Of a stretch of DNA of 20,435 bases, positions 7,043 to 15,028 are shown in pieces. A model generated the notes under the pieces. That model ran no database searches. It saw only the letters and a program-made list of their open reading frames with translations, and was not told the origin of the DNA. Position numbers and translations under genes: made by a program. Positions within the stretch are counted from its first letter, which is position 1, and the number at the start of each line of letters is the position of its first letter. Location of the stretch: assembly GCA_049609225.1 (NCBI GenBank), contig JBMYYH010000050.1, positions 1 to 20,435 of the forward strand, read 5' to 3'. The stretch is from GCA-2746235 sp049609225. Lineage in GTDB: Bacteria; Planctomycetota; UBA1135.

Positions 7043-8465
7043 GGCTTACGCACTTCTGTTCTTCCTGTTTCTGGGTGCCTGCACTGCGCCGCACTCGAAA
7101 CAGGATGCACCGCAGGAATGGAAAGCCCCCAATGTGGTCATCGTGTTCGCCGACGACCTCGGATACGGCGACCTCGGATGCACCGGTGGACCTTATCGCA
7201 CACCCAACATCGACCGCCTGGCCGACGAAGGAGCATTCTTCCAGGACTTCGCCGTCGCTCAACCGGTATGTTCCGCTTCCCGCGCGGCCTTACTTACCGG
7301 TTGTTACCCCAGCCGGCTCGGCATCCAAGGGGCGCTCGGCCCGCACGATAAGCATGGACTCGATCCGAGCGAGGTCACTCTCGCGGATCTCCTGAAGGCG
7401 GAAGGCTACCGCACCGCCATCTATGGCAAATGGCATCTCGGTGTCTTGCCGGAACTCCTGCCCACGCGCCAAGGCTTCGATGAGTTCGTTGGCATCCCGT
7501 ATTCCAACGACATGTGGCCGCATCACCCGGAAACGGCTTCGTATCCCGCACTTCACCTCTATCGGCAAGATGAGATTGTCGAGGAAGTCACCGACCAGAG
7601 TGACTTCACGCTCGGGTTCTCACGCATGGGTGCAGACTTCATCCGTCGCAGTCATGAAGCGGGGGAGCCCTTCTTCCTGTACCTGCCGCAGCCGATGCCG
7701 CATGTGCCACTCTTCGTCTCCAAGGAGTTTGAAGGCCACAGTGGCAAGGGCCTTTACGGTGATGTAGTGGAGGAGATCGACGCAGGCGTCGGCATCATCC
7801 TGGAGACTCTTGAAGAACTTGGGCTGGCCGACGACACCTTGGTGATCTTCACTTCCGATAACGGCCCATGGCTTTCCTATGGGGATCATGCCGGAACCAC
7901 GGGTGGATTCCGTGAAGGCAAAGGCACCGTCTTTGAAGGCGGTGTGCGCGAACCGATGGTGGCGCGTTGGCCGCGGGGAATCCCAGCAGGCACCGTGGTG
8001 GAGGAAGCTTGCATGACCATCGATCTGCTGCCCTCCATCGCCACCCTCACGGGCGCGACTCTGCCGCATCATGCCCTGGATGGTCGCGACATCACACCGC
8101 TACTCACCGGCGCCACTGAAACCCTCGCGCCTGAGCATCTCTACTTCTATTGGTATCGCAGCAACGAACTGCACGCCATGCGCATGGGCCGCTGGAAGCT
8201 GCACTTCCCGCATGGATACCGCAGCATGCATGGCCGCGAACCCGGAAAGGGCGGCATCCCCGGCAAGTACGACTATTCCGTCAAGACCGGCTTGGAACTC
8301 TACGATTTGCATCAAGATCCAGCCGAAATCATCGACCTCGCTGCCGTCCACCCAGAAATAGTCACGCGCATGACTTCCATGGCGGACGTCATGCGCGTGC
8401 GTTTAGGGGACCGCATTCAGGAGATCGAAGGCTCCGAAGTGCGCGGCCCTTGGCGGGCGGAGTGA
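7035..8465 (+). CDS. Sulfatase lipoprotein (formylglycine-dependent, S1 family)
   Basis: A 476-residue exported sulfatase that would hydrolyse sulfate esters, probably on polysaccharides. The GTG at 7035 starts a lipoprotein signal peptide with lipobox LGAC (Cys16). Metal ligands Asp40-Asp41 (FADDLGYGD) precede the sulfatase signature with Cys79 in CSASR, the site converted to formylglycine. Further active-site motifs are GKWHLG (Lys132, His134), MPHVPL (His223), SDNGPW (Asp275, Asn276) and Lys296 in FREGKGT. All key residues are present. The frame is open further upstream to 6924, but that part is a shadow of the aminotransferase. The overlap GTGTCTAA with the aminotransferase stop implies translational coupling. 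The maturase is not in this window. The stop lies 1 bp from the opposing korB stop. Confidence 0.92.
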   Translation: MSKAYALLFFLFLGACTAPHSKQDAPQEWKAPNVVIVFADDLGYGDLGCTGGPYRTPNIDRLADEGAFFQDFAVAQPVCSASRAALLTGCYPSRLGIQGALGPHDKHGLDPSEVTLADLLKAEGYRTAIYGKWHLGVLPELLPTRQGFDEFVGIPYSNDMWPHHPETASYPALHLYRQDEIVEEVTDQSDFTLGFSRMGADFIRRSHEAGEPFFLYLPQPMPHVPLFVSKEFEGHSGKGLYGDVVEEIDAGVGIILETLEELGLADDTLVIFTSDNGPWLSYGDHAGTTGGFREGKGTVFEGGVREPMVARWPRGIPAGTVVEEACMTIDLLPSIATLTGATLPHHALDGRDITPLLTGATETLAPEHLYFYWYRSNELHAMRMGRWKLHFPHGYRSMHGREPGKGGIPGKYDYSVKTGLELYDLHQDPAEIIDLAAVHPEIVTRMTSMADVMRVRLGDRIQEIEGSEVRGPWRAE

Positions 8466-8466
8466 C

Positions 8467-9468
8467 CTAGGACACGTCCCAAGTTTCGCCTGCACTGAGC
8501 AGGCTTTCCAAAGTGCCTTCGCCGAGTTTCTCGGTCACCTGCGTGACCTGCTCGTTGATGGCTTCATCCAGCACCGGGCGCTCGACCTTACGGAAGACGC
8601 CAATCGGTACCGGGATATCCGAATGCTCGGAGCCTTGGCAGATGCGGAAAGCATTGGCGCCAGTGGGGCCGTTTTCCTTCCACACGGTGGCTTCCTCGGG
8701 GCTGCACAACTCGATGTCGGTCGGGGTGAAGCGAAGACCCTTGTCCATCTCCTTGCCGAACACCAACGGTTGCCCAGGACGTAGATCCACCTGACGATCA
8801 TCACGCACATCCTTATCGGTGACATGACCGAAGGCGCCATCGTTGAAGATCACGCAGTTCTGCAGGATCTCGATGAAGGCGAAACCCTTGTGTTCATGCG
8901 CAGCCTTGAGGATCTCCTTCAGATGCGGGATCTGGGTATCCACCGTACGCGCGACGAAACTCGCACCGGCTCCTAAAGCGACGGCAATCGGGTTGAAGGG
9001 CTCATCCAGGGATCCATAAGGCGACGATCCCGTCACCTTGCCTGGCACGGTGGTCGGGGAGTACTGCCCTTTGGTCAGACCGTAGATGCGGTTGTTGAAC
9101 AACAATACCTTCAGGTCCATGTTGCGACGCATCGCATGGATCAAGTGGTTGCCACCGATCGAAAGCGCATCGCCGTCACCGGTAATCACCCAAACATGCA
9201 GATCAGGATTGGCGATCTTGATGCCGCTGGCGATTGCCGGGGCACGACCGTGGATGGTGTGGAACCCGAAGGTATCCATGTAGTAGGGGAAACGGCTGGA
9301 ACAACCGATGCCCGACACCACCGCGAACTGTTCCTTCGGCACGCCGAAGCCAGCGAAGGCCTGCTGCACACCATTGAGGATCGCGTAGTCACCGCAACCA
9401 GGGCACCAACGCACCTCTTGATCGGAGACGAAATCCTTCTTCTTGTAGACCGGAGCTTCCGTAGTCAT
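8467..9468 (-). CDS. korB: 2-oxoacid:ferredoxin oxidoreductase beta subunit (2-oxoglutarate type)
   Basis: A 333-residue TPP-binding beta subunit. Cys22 and Cys25 in WCPGCGD, Cys56 in GIGCSS and Cys205 in LQNC are placed as the four [4Fe-4S] ligands of this family. The TPP/Mg motif is GDGDAL (97-102) followed by NNRIYG (125-130). With KorA it oxidatively decarboxylates a 2-oxo acid, most likely 2-oxoglutarate, to the acyl-CoA and reduces ferredoxin. It begins 13 bp after korA, with a good Shine-Dalgarno (AGGAG, 9475-9479, spacer 6), so the two form an operon. The start is well fixed. Pyruvate or branched-chain specificity cannot be fully excluded. Confidence 0.92.
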   Translation of the reverse strand: MTTEAPVYKKKDFVSDQEVRWCPGCGDYAILNGVQQAFAGFGVPKEQFAVVSGIGCSSRFPYYMDTFGFHTIHGRAPAIASGIKIANPDLHVWVITGDGDALSIGGNHLIHAMRRNMDLKVLLFNNRIYGLTKGQYSPTTVPGKVTGSSPYGSLDEPFNPIAVALGAGASFVARTVDTQIPHLKEILKAAHEHKGFAFIEILQNCVIFNDGAFGHVTDKDVRDDRQVDLRPGQPLVFGKEMDKGLRFTPTDIELCSPEEATVWKENGPTGANAFRICQGSEHSDIPVPIGVFRKVERPVLDEAINEQVTQVTEKLGEGTLESLLSAGETWDVS

Positions 9469-9481
9469 GTTCTTCTCCTGC

Positions 9482-11329
9482 TTAGCGAAGCAGTCCTTCG
9501 ATGTGCCGTACGAGTTCGGCGGATTGGAACGGTTTGCCCTGCACCTTCGGCAGGGAGATGGCGTCGACCAGATATTCCGAACGAATCAGACGACACAGTT
9601 GGCCACGGTTCAGTTCCGGAATGAGCACCTTGTCGTAACGCTTCAACACATCCCCCAAGTCATTGGGCAGAGGCCAGACATTGCGCAGGTGCAATTGCGC
9701 GACCGAATGCCCAGCTTCCTGACAACGGTTGACGGCACCGCGGATGGCACCGTAAGTGGAACCCCAACCAAGGATCAGCACTTCTCCCTTGTCTGGCCCG
9801 AAGACCTCGAGGGGTGCATAACTCTCGGCGACCTTCTGCACCTTGCCTTCTCGCAGGAGCACCATCTTCTCGTGGTTCTCCGGGTCATAAGAGACGTTAC
9901 CGGTGCCATCGGCCTTCTCCAGACCACCGACGCGGTGCTCCAGTCCAGCAGTTCCTGGGATTGCCCATGGACGCGCCAAAGTCTCCTCGTTGCGTTCATA
10001 AGGAAGCGTTTCATCACCCTCTTCCTGGAACTTCACCGGGAAGGGCTTCATGTCCGCGGCGGACGGGATCAGGAACGGCTCGGCACCGTTTCCGATGTAG
10101 CCATCCGACAACAGCACCACCGGAGTCATGTAGGTGGTGGCAATGCGCACCGCCTCGACCGCAGCCTCGAAACAATCGGCCGGCGACGACGTGGAAACAA
10201 TCGGCAACGGCGCTTCGGAGTTGCGTCCGAACATGGCCTGCAGCAAGTCGGCCTGTTCGGTCTTGGTCGGCAGGCCAGTGGATGGACCGGCACGTTGGAC
10301 GTCGACCACCACGAGTGGCAGTTCAATCATCACGGCCAGACCCATGGCTTCTGCCTTGAGCGCGAGGCCCGGACCGGAAGTGCCGGTCATGCCGAGGGAG
10401 CCGGCATAGCTTGCACCGATCGCGGAACAGACCGCCGCGATTTCATCTTCCGCTTGGAAGGTGGTGACGCCGTAGTTCTTATAGCGCGAAAGTGCGTGCA
10501 GCACATCGGAAGCCGGCGTGATCGGGTAGGAACCGTAGAACAACGGTAGGTTGGCCAGTTTGCACCCCGCGACCAAACCCATCGCGAGGGCCTGGTTACC
10601 ACCGATGTTGCGGTAGGTTCCGTGCGGCAGAGGTGCAGCATCAACCTGATACTTGACCTCGAACATCTCCGAGTTTTCGGCGATGGTGGCACCGGCCCGC
10701 AAGGCGAGCAGGTTGGCTTCGAGGATCTGCGGCTTCTTACCGAACTTGTTCTCGAGCCACTTTTCGGTGTGGGTCAGCGGACGCGAGTAGGCGTAATAAA
10801 GCATGCCCAAAGCGAGCAGGTTCTTACAACGCAGTGCATCCTTATTGCTCAACCCGGTGCTTTCGACCGCAGCCAAAGTGGCGGCGTTGAGGTCGATCGG
10901 GAAGAGGCGGTAATCCTCCCCGAGGCGCGGATCATCAAGCGGGTTTTCCTCGTAATGCGCCTTGGCCAGATCGCGCGGGCCAAAGTTGCCGGTGTTGACG
11001 ATCAACAGACCGCCTTCCTTGAGATCCTCGAGGTTCACCTTCAAGGCGGCGGGGTTCATGGCTACCAACACATCGGGCTGGTCACCCGGAGTGTGAATAT
11101 CCTTCGAGGCGAAGCGCACCTGAAAGCCGGAAACCCCGAACAGGGTTCCGACAGGGGCGCGGATTTCGGCCGGATAGTCGGGGAAGGTGGCCAGGTCGTT
11201 ACCGAGCAGCGCGGACGTGTCGGTGAACTGGTTGCCGGTCAGCTGCATGCCATCGCCGGAGTCGCCCGCGAAGCGGATCACGACCTCGTCGACATGCTGC
11301 AGAGGGATCTCTTGCTGGTTTGGAGCCAT
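9482..11329 (-). CDS. korA: 2-oxoacid:ferredoxin oxidoreductase alpha subunit (gamma-alpha fusion)
   Basis: A 615-residue KorA from the ATG at 11329. The N-terminal gamma-type domain (about 10-210) opens with RFAGDSGDGMQ (GDSGDG at 22-27), which binds CoA in this class. The alpha domain carries YPITPASD (268-275), TSGPG (317-321) and the long conserved stretch around QRAGPSTGLPTKTEQ (345-359). This fused layout is typical of two-subunit KorAB enzymes. It works with the adjacent KorB in a ferredoxin-linked 2-oxoglutarate step. A longer start at 11386 would add 19 residues, but that stretch is low-complexity and made of two hairpins, so I treat it as leader. No ferredoxin gene is next to the pair. 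Confidence 0.9.
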   Translation of the reverse strand: MAPNQQEIPLQHVDEVVIRFAGDSGDGMQLTGNQFTDTSALLGNDLATFPDYPAEIRAPVGTLFGVSGFQVRFASKDIHTPGDQPDVLVAMNPAALKVNLEDLKEGGLLIVNTGNFGPRDLAKAHYEENPLDDPRLGEDYRLFPIDLNAATLAAVESTGLSNKDALRCKNLLALGMLYYAYSRPLTHTEKWLENKFGKKPQILEANLLALRAGATIAENSEMFEVKYQVDAAPLPHGTYRNIGGNQALAMGLVAGCKLANLPLFYGSYPITPASDVLHALSRYKNYGVTTFQAEDEIAAVCSAIGASYAGSLGMTGTSGPGLALKAEAMGLAVMIELPLVVVDVQRAGPSTGLPTKTEQADLLQAMFGRNSEAPLPIVSTSSPADCFEAAVEAVRIATTYMTPVVLLSDGYIGNGAEPFLIPSAADMKPFPVKFQEEGDETLPYERNEETLARPWAIPGTAGLEHRVGGLEKADGTGNVSYDPENHEKMVLLREGKVQKVAESYAPLEVFGPDKGEVLILGWGSTYGAIRGAVNRCQEAGHSVAQLHLRNVWPLPNDLGDVLKRYDKVLIPELNRGQLCRLIRSEYLVDAISLPKVQGKPFQSAELVRHIEGLLR

Positions 11330-11336
11330 CGTTTGC

Positions 11337-11376
11337 TGCCGTAGGAAACGGCAACCGGCCTTTGGTGGGGGGCCGG
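11337..11376 (-). other. Two tandem stem-loops in the korA leader
   Basis: On the minus-strand RNA, CCGGCC (11371-11376) pairs with GGCCGG (11355-11360) around a 10-nt loop. A second stem then pairs 11348-11353 with 11337-11342 (6 bp, 5-nt loop), ending 7 nt before the korA ATG at 11329. They could terminate or attenuate transcription coming from the cytochrome gene, or control korA translation. If the upstream ATG at 11386 were used, they would be coding. Confidence 0.45.
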
Positions 11377-11413
11377 AATGACCCATTGTACCTTTTTCAG
11401 CGTTATTCCGAGG

Positions 11414-13351
11414 TCACTTCAGCTGCGCAGAGACCGTGGCGATGTCCTCTGGCAGCCCTGGAAGGTCGGGTTCATGACGGAATGCTTCGATGAGGTAGCG
11501 TTGGGCATCCTGCAGACGTCCGGCTTGGGCGTGAATGCGGCCAATCGCCTGCAGAAGAGCGGCTTGATCGGGGTTGCGTCGCAGGGATTCGTAGGCGGCC
11601 TCGAGGGCTTTCTCGTGGTTCCCCTGGTCCATCGCTAGGGAAAAGAGCACGTTTTGGGAGGCTTCCGACAACGGGAAGCGTTCGGCTAAGGTCTCGCCAG
11701 ACCAACCAGCCTCTTCCGTCTGCTGGGCTTCCCGCAAGAGCCAAGCAAGGTTGATGGCGGCTTCCGCCAAGTCTGCATCCAGGCGCAAAGCATCTCGGTA
11801 AGCGGCGATGGCTTCCTCCGGTCGTTGCGAGGCCGTCAAGCTGCGCCCACGAAGGAAATGGAACTGCGGTAAACGCAGGACTCCCGGTTTTGATTCACCC
11901 TCAAGGCGTTGGATTGCTGCGGCGGTCCCGGCCTTCGGCAAACTGTCGAACAAGACCTGCGCACGCGCGTGATGTCCCTTCTCCATCAAGGCCATCGCCT
12001 TCAGGCCATCCTTCTCCCGCTCCGAAAACGGCAAGGCATCGAGGGGACGTTGGGTGAACAACTTCCATTGGCCCTCCGGACTTTCCACCGGACGGAAAGG
12101 CAAGACCTCATCCTCGGCATAGGTCGGATGAATGCCAATGTTGTGATCCGCGATCCGCACATGCGGCAAGTCGAAGGGCTGACGCCTCGGCATATGACAA
12201 GTCACGCAATTCGCACCCTTGTCATGCGTTTCCACCATCGACGAATGGCAATCCACGCATGCCTGATTGCGTTGCACCACGCTCTGCATGCGTGGCGGTA
12301 GATGCGGATTGTGGCAGGTGGTGCAAGTCATGGCTTGCGACTCCTGGAAACACTCGCTCATCGCCATGCGTTGCACTTGGCTGACGAAACGGAAATCACC
12401 TCCCGCATCTTGCGCGATCCACACCGCGCGATGATCCGCAAGCGTCGCTCCGGGGTCCGGATGGGGCAGACCCAATTCGAAATCGATCATCGCATCGCCT
12501 TCCAGGTGACATCGCGCGCAGAGATCAACCTGCACGGATGGCGTCCAATCGCCTGGATAGAGCACTTTGAGGTCTTCCGGTTGGGGGCCATCGGACTCCA
12601 TCAAGGCGATGTGTTCCTGCCCCGAACCATGACAAGTCGCACACCCCAAGGGTTGTGGTTCGAAGTCCCCGAGTGCATGCAAGGGATAAGTTTCAGGCGC
12701 ACGTGTATCACTGTGACAAGAAAGGCACTCTCCCGTGATCGCATGACGCAAATGCCCAGCCGGCAATCCCAACTCCTGCGGCGCCGGCTCCCAACCATGC
12801 CCCGTATAGAACTCGATGGGTGCGAAGAACCAACGTTGGGATTCGCGCATCACGAAACTCATCGCCGCGACGCCCGCCCCAATCCGATAATCAACCGGAC
12901 GTTTCTGCTGATAGCCCGGCCATCCCTGTGCGGGTGGATCACGGAAGGCCTCCAACATCCAAGGCGCCGGCGTCACGGATGCATCGACCGAAGTCGGTTG
13001 CATGCGATAGGCATAACCGGTTTGTTGATTCTGCAACCATCGCGGATCAGGGGCGGCTGGTTGACGCTCCAAGTCCAAAGGTCCAAGCGTGTCGGCCATG
13101 CCATGCAATTTCCACTGTTGGACGATGTCCGCATGGCAGGCGGCGCAGGCTCGATCTTCGGCGATCGGCAACTCCAGCAGGCCTTGATGGGAGCGGGCTT
13201 GGAGGGTCGCGTCGATCTCGGCGGAGGTCGGAGCACTGTCGGACGCCTGCCCCGAGGATGAAGAATCTCCCTCAGCGCCACCACAGGCACCGCTGAGGAG
13301 CAAGAGGAAGGCCCCAAGGGCTTTCCGGGGCAGGACATCCGCAAGTTTCAC
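11414..13351 (-). CDS. Heptaheme c-type cytochrome lipoprotein with TPR domain
   Basis: A 645-residue exported protein. The GTG at 13351 gives a lipoprotein signal peptide with lipobox LSGAC (Cys23), then a Ser/Gly-rich linker. Seven CxxCH heme motifs follow: Cys69 (CAACH), Cys209 (CLSCH), Cys237 (CATCH), Cys278 (CARCH), Cys343 (CTTCH), Cys365 (CVDCH) and Cys382 (CVTCH), as in cytochrome c554-like multiheme proteins. The C-terminal third (about 440-640) consists of helical TPR-like repeats (for example RPEEAIAAYRDALRLD and GRLQDAQRYLIEAF), a likely protein-docking surface. It probably moves electrons at a membrane or envelope surface. It diverges from two cupredoxin genes, plausible redox partners, and sits upstream of korA on the same strand. 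No catalytic assignment is possible. Confidence 0.88.
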   Translation of the reverse strand: MKLADVLPRKALGAFLLLLSGACGGAEGDSSSSGQASDSAPTSAEIDATLQARSHQGLLELPIAEDRACAACHADIVQQWKLHGMADTLGPLDLERQPAAPDPRWLQNQQTGYAYRMQPTSVDASVTPAPWMLEAFRDPPAQGWPGYQQKRPVDYRIGAGVAAMSFVMRESQRWFFAPIEFYTGHGWEPAPQELGLPAGHLRHAITGECLSCHSDTRAPETYPLHALGDFEPQPLGCATCHGSGQEHIALMESDGPQPEDLKVLYPGDWTPSVQVDLCARCHLEGDAMIDFELGLPHPDPGATLADHRAVWIAQDAGGDFRFVSQVQRMAMSECFQESQAMTCTTCHNPHLPPRMQSVVQRNQACVDCHSSMVETHDKGANCVTCHMPRRQPFDLPHVRIADHNIGIHPTYAEDEVLPFRPVESPEGQWKLFTQRPLDALPFSEREKDGLKAMALMEKGHHARAQVLFDSLPKAGTAAAIQRLEGESKPGVLRLPQFHFLRGRSLTASQRPEEAIAAYRDALRLDADLAEAAINLAWLLREAQQTEEAGWSGETLAERFPLSEASQNVLFSLAMDQGNHEKALEAAYESLRRNPDQAALLQAIGRIHAQAGRLQDAQRYLIEAFRHEPDLPGLPEDIATVSAQLK

Positions 13352-13431
13352 CGCTGGAGTCTAGCGCCATAAGGTAGGCTTCGCCGGGCGGAAAACTGCA
13401 TGGAAAAAGTGGCCGCGAATCTTCCCGTGGA

Positions 13432-13463
13432 TTGCACCAAATTCCCTCGAATTCGATTAATAT
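13432..13463 (+). promoter_or_regulatory. Weak promoter candidate and palindrome upstream of the cupredoxins
   Basis: The 143-bp divergent gap between the cytochrome and first cupredoxin is the only room for their promoters. TTGCAC (13432-13437) and TAATAT (13458-13463) resemble -35 and -10 boxes, but the 20-bp spacing is long. Between them lies a perfect 10-bp palindrome, TCGAATTCGA (13447-13456), placed where a regulator could act on one or both directions. Confidence 0.3.
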
Positions 13464-13494
13464 GGGTTTTCCCCCTCGGAATCCTTTCAGACAC

Positions 13495-14178
13495 ATGAGC
13501 AAAAAAACCCTCCTTCGGTCCACCGCCATCCTGGCTGCTGGACTGCTTCTTTCTTCTGCTGCTACAGCACAGAACAACCACATCGTGGAAGTCGCACCCG
13601 TCGGCTTCACTTTTGAACCACAAGACATCAACGTCAACGTTGGCGATACCGTGACTTGGGTGTGGGCCGGTGGCGGCACCCACGATGTCGTTTCGGATGC
13701 CGGCGCATTCCAGTCCGCACTGGTCTCGGCTCCGAACACCTTCAGCGTCACCTTTGATGGCGCCTTCGTCGCGTCGAACCCTGTCGGTAGCGATCTTTAC
13801 ACCTATCACTGCACCCCGCACCGGCCCTTCGGCATGGTCGGTTCCGTTCAAGTGATGGATGCTCGTGTGCTTAGCGTCACCAACTTCGGCGCTGGCCTGT
13901 CTGGCAGCATTGATGTTTCCGGCGCGAACCCTGGGGGCACCGTGATCCTCGGCTATTCGCTCGCCGGCAACGGTCCTTTCTCGATTGCCATGGGTACGCT
14001 CTCCCTGTCGCCACCCTTCAACCAGTTGCCACCGCTCACCGCGGATGCCGCCGGTAACGCCAGCATGCCCGTGACGATTCCCGCAGGCCTCGCCGGTTCT
14101 ACCGTGCACCTGCATGGCGCGGAAATGTTCGGTGGGGGTGCAGGCATCCTGACCACTCCCCTGTCCGCGACTCTCTAG
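13495..14178 (+). CDS. Secreted plastocyanin-like cupredoxin, copy 1
   Basis: A 227-residue blue-copper protein from the ATG at 13495, chosen because a signal peptide (cleavage ATA-Q near residue 25) starts there. The cupredoxin domain (about 28-120) has the type 1 copper ligands His63 (GGTHDVV), Cys106 and His109 (YHCTPH) and Met114 (FGM). It is a one-electron carrier in the periplasm or outside the cell. The C-terminal part (about 125-227) is a second beta-rich domain with the pattern LGYSLAG...LSPPFNQLPPL...ADAAGNAS, which I take to be a lineage-typical tail of secreted planctomycete proteins. A paralogue follows, and the heptaheme cytochrome diverges upstream. A terminator lies 41 bp after the stop. 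Confidence 0.9.
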   Translation: MSKKTLLRSTAILAAGLLLSSAATAQNNHIVEVAPVGFTFEPQDINVNVGDTVTWVWAGGGTHDVVSDAGAFQSALVSAPNTFSVTFDGAFVASNPVGSDLYTYHCTPHRPFGMVGSVQVMDARVLSVTNFGAGLSGSIDVSGANPGGTVILGYSLAGNGPFSIAMGTLSLSPPFNQLPPLTADAAGNASMPVTIPAGLAGSTVHLHGAEMFGGGAGILTTPLSATL

Positions 14179-14219
14179 AGTCCGAACCGACCCCCCCCGA
14201 AAGGTCGCACGACTTTTCA

Positions 14220-14255
14220 GCCCCGGTACTTCCGAAAGGAATGCCGGGGCTTTTT
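14220..14255 (+). terminator. Intrinsic terminator between the two cupredoxin genes
   Basis: GCCCCGG (14220-14226) pairs with CCGGGGC (14244-14250). Inside it TTCC and GGAA close a GAAA tetraloop, and TTTTT follows at 14251-14255. It lies between the two paralogues and only 22 nt before the second start codon, so it may set their expression ratio by partial read-through. Confidence 0.85.
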
Positions 14256-14277
14256 CGTTCTGGGCGACGTCATACCC

Positions 14278-14961
14278 ATGCCTCAAATCTCCCTCCTTCG
14301 GTCTGTCGCCCTCCTCGCGGCCGGCCTACTGCTTTCCTCTGCCGCAACCGCGCAAAACAACCACATTGTTGAAGTCGCTCCGCTCGGATTCGTGTTCGAA
14401 CCAGCCGATCTCGACATCAACGTTGGCGACACCGTGACCTGGGTTTGGGTCGGCGGTGGCACCCATGATGTGGTCTCCGACGATGGTGTTTTCCAGTCCG
14501 CATTGGTTTCGGCTCCGAACACCTTCAGCGTCACTTTCGATGGCGCCTTCCTGGCAGCCAACCCGGTGCTCGCGGATTTCTATCGCTACCACTGCACCCC
14601 GCACCGCGCCTTCGGCATGGTCGGTTCGATCCAAGTGCACCCTCAGCGCCTGTTGAGCGTGACCAACTTCACTGCGGGTCAGACCGGAAGCATTGATGTC
14701 TCCGGTTCGCAGTGGGGTCGCACCATCATCCTCGGTTACTCGCTCGCCGGCGCCGGCCCGACTTCGATCGACATGGGCACCTTGGCCTTGAGCCCGCCCT
14801 TCAACCAGCTACCGCCGCTTGTTGCAGATGCAGCCGGCAACGCCTCGATGACGGTGAACCTCCCCGCAGGTATGGCCGGCACCACGGTGCACTTGCACGG
14901 CGCGGAACTGTTCCCGCTTGGTGGTGGCATCCTGACCACGCCACTGACAACGACTCTCTAA
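14278..14961 (+). CDS. Secreted plastocyanin-like cupredoxin, copy 2
   Basis: A 227-residue paralogue of the preceding gene. It aligns without gaps, and by hand count about 176 of 227 residues are identical (roughly 78%). The copper ligands fall at the same positions: His63, Cys106, His109 and Met114. The signal peptide (ATA-Q cleavage) and C-terminal beta domain are also conserved. Differences cluster around the linker after the copper site (residues 97-103 and 121-145) and the tip of the C-terminal domain, so the partner surface may have diverged while the copper site is kept. The ATG at 14278 has no Shine-Dalgarno. Only 22 nt separate it from the upstream terminator, leaving little room for its own promoter. 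Confidence 0.9.
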   Translation: MPQISLLRSVALLAAGLLLSSAATAQNNHIVEVAPLGFVFEPADLDINVGDTVTWVWVGGGTHDVVSDDGVFQSALVSAPNTFSVTFDGAFLAANPVLADFYRYHCTPHRAFGMVGSIQVHPQRLLSVTNFTAGQTGSIDVSGSQWGRTIILGYSLAGAGPTSIDMGTLALSPPFNQLPPLVADAAGNASMTVNLPAGMAGTTVHLHGAELFPLGGGILTTPLTTTL

Positions 14962-14976
14962 GGCGAGTCCGTTTGT

Positions 14977-15018
14977 AAAGCCGCGGCATCCTGGATGGGA
15001 TGCCGTGGCTTTCTTGTT
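14977..15018. terminator. Intrinsic terminator, probably bidirectional, after the cupredoxin pair
   Basis: AAAGCCGCGGCATCC (14977-14991) pairs with 14998-15012 over 15 positions with one G-U pair, around a 6-nt loop, followed by a T-rich stretch (CTTGTTT). The AAA on the other side supplies a short U-run for minus-strand RNA, so it may also end the DUF1080 transcript, whose stop is at 15029. Confidence 0.85.
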
Positions 15019-15028
15019 TAGGCGAGCA

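Noticed and set aside
9467..10549. A 360-codon plus-strand open frame
   Set aside because: Antisense to korA, which has all family motifs; no recognisable domain in the plus-strand reading.
12302..13261. A 319-codon plus-strand open frame
   Set aside because: Antisense to the heptaheme cytochrome; its His/Arg/Thr-rich composition mirrors the heme-motif codons.
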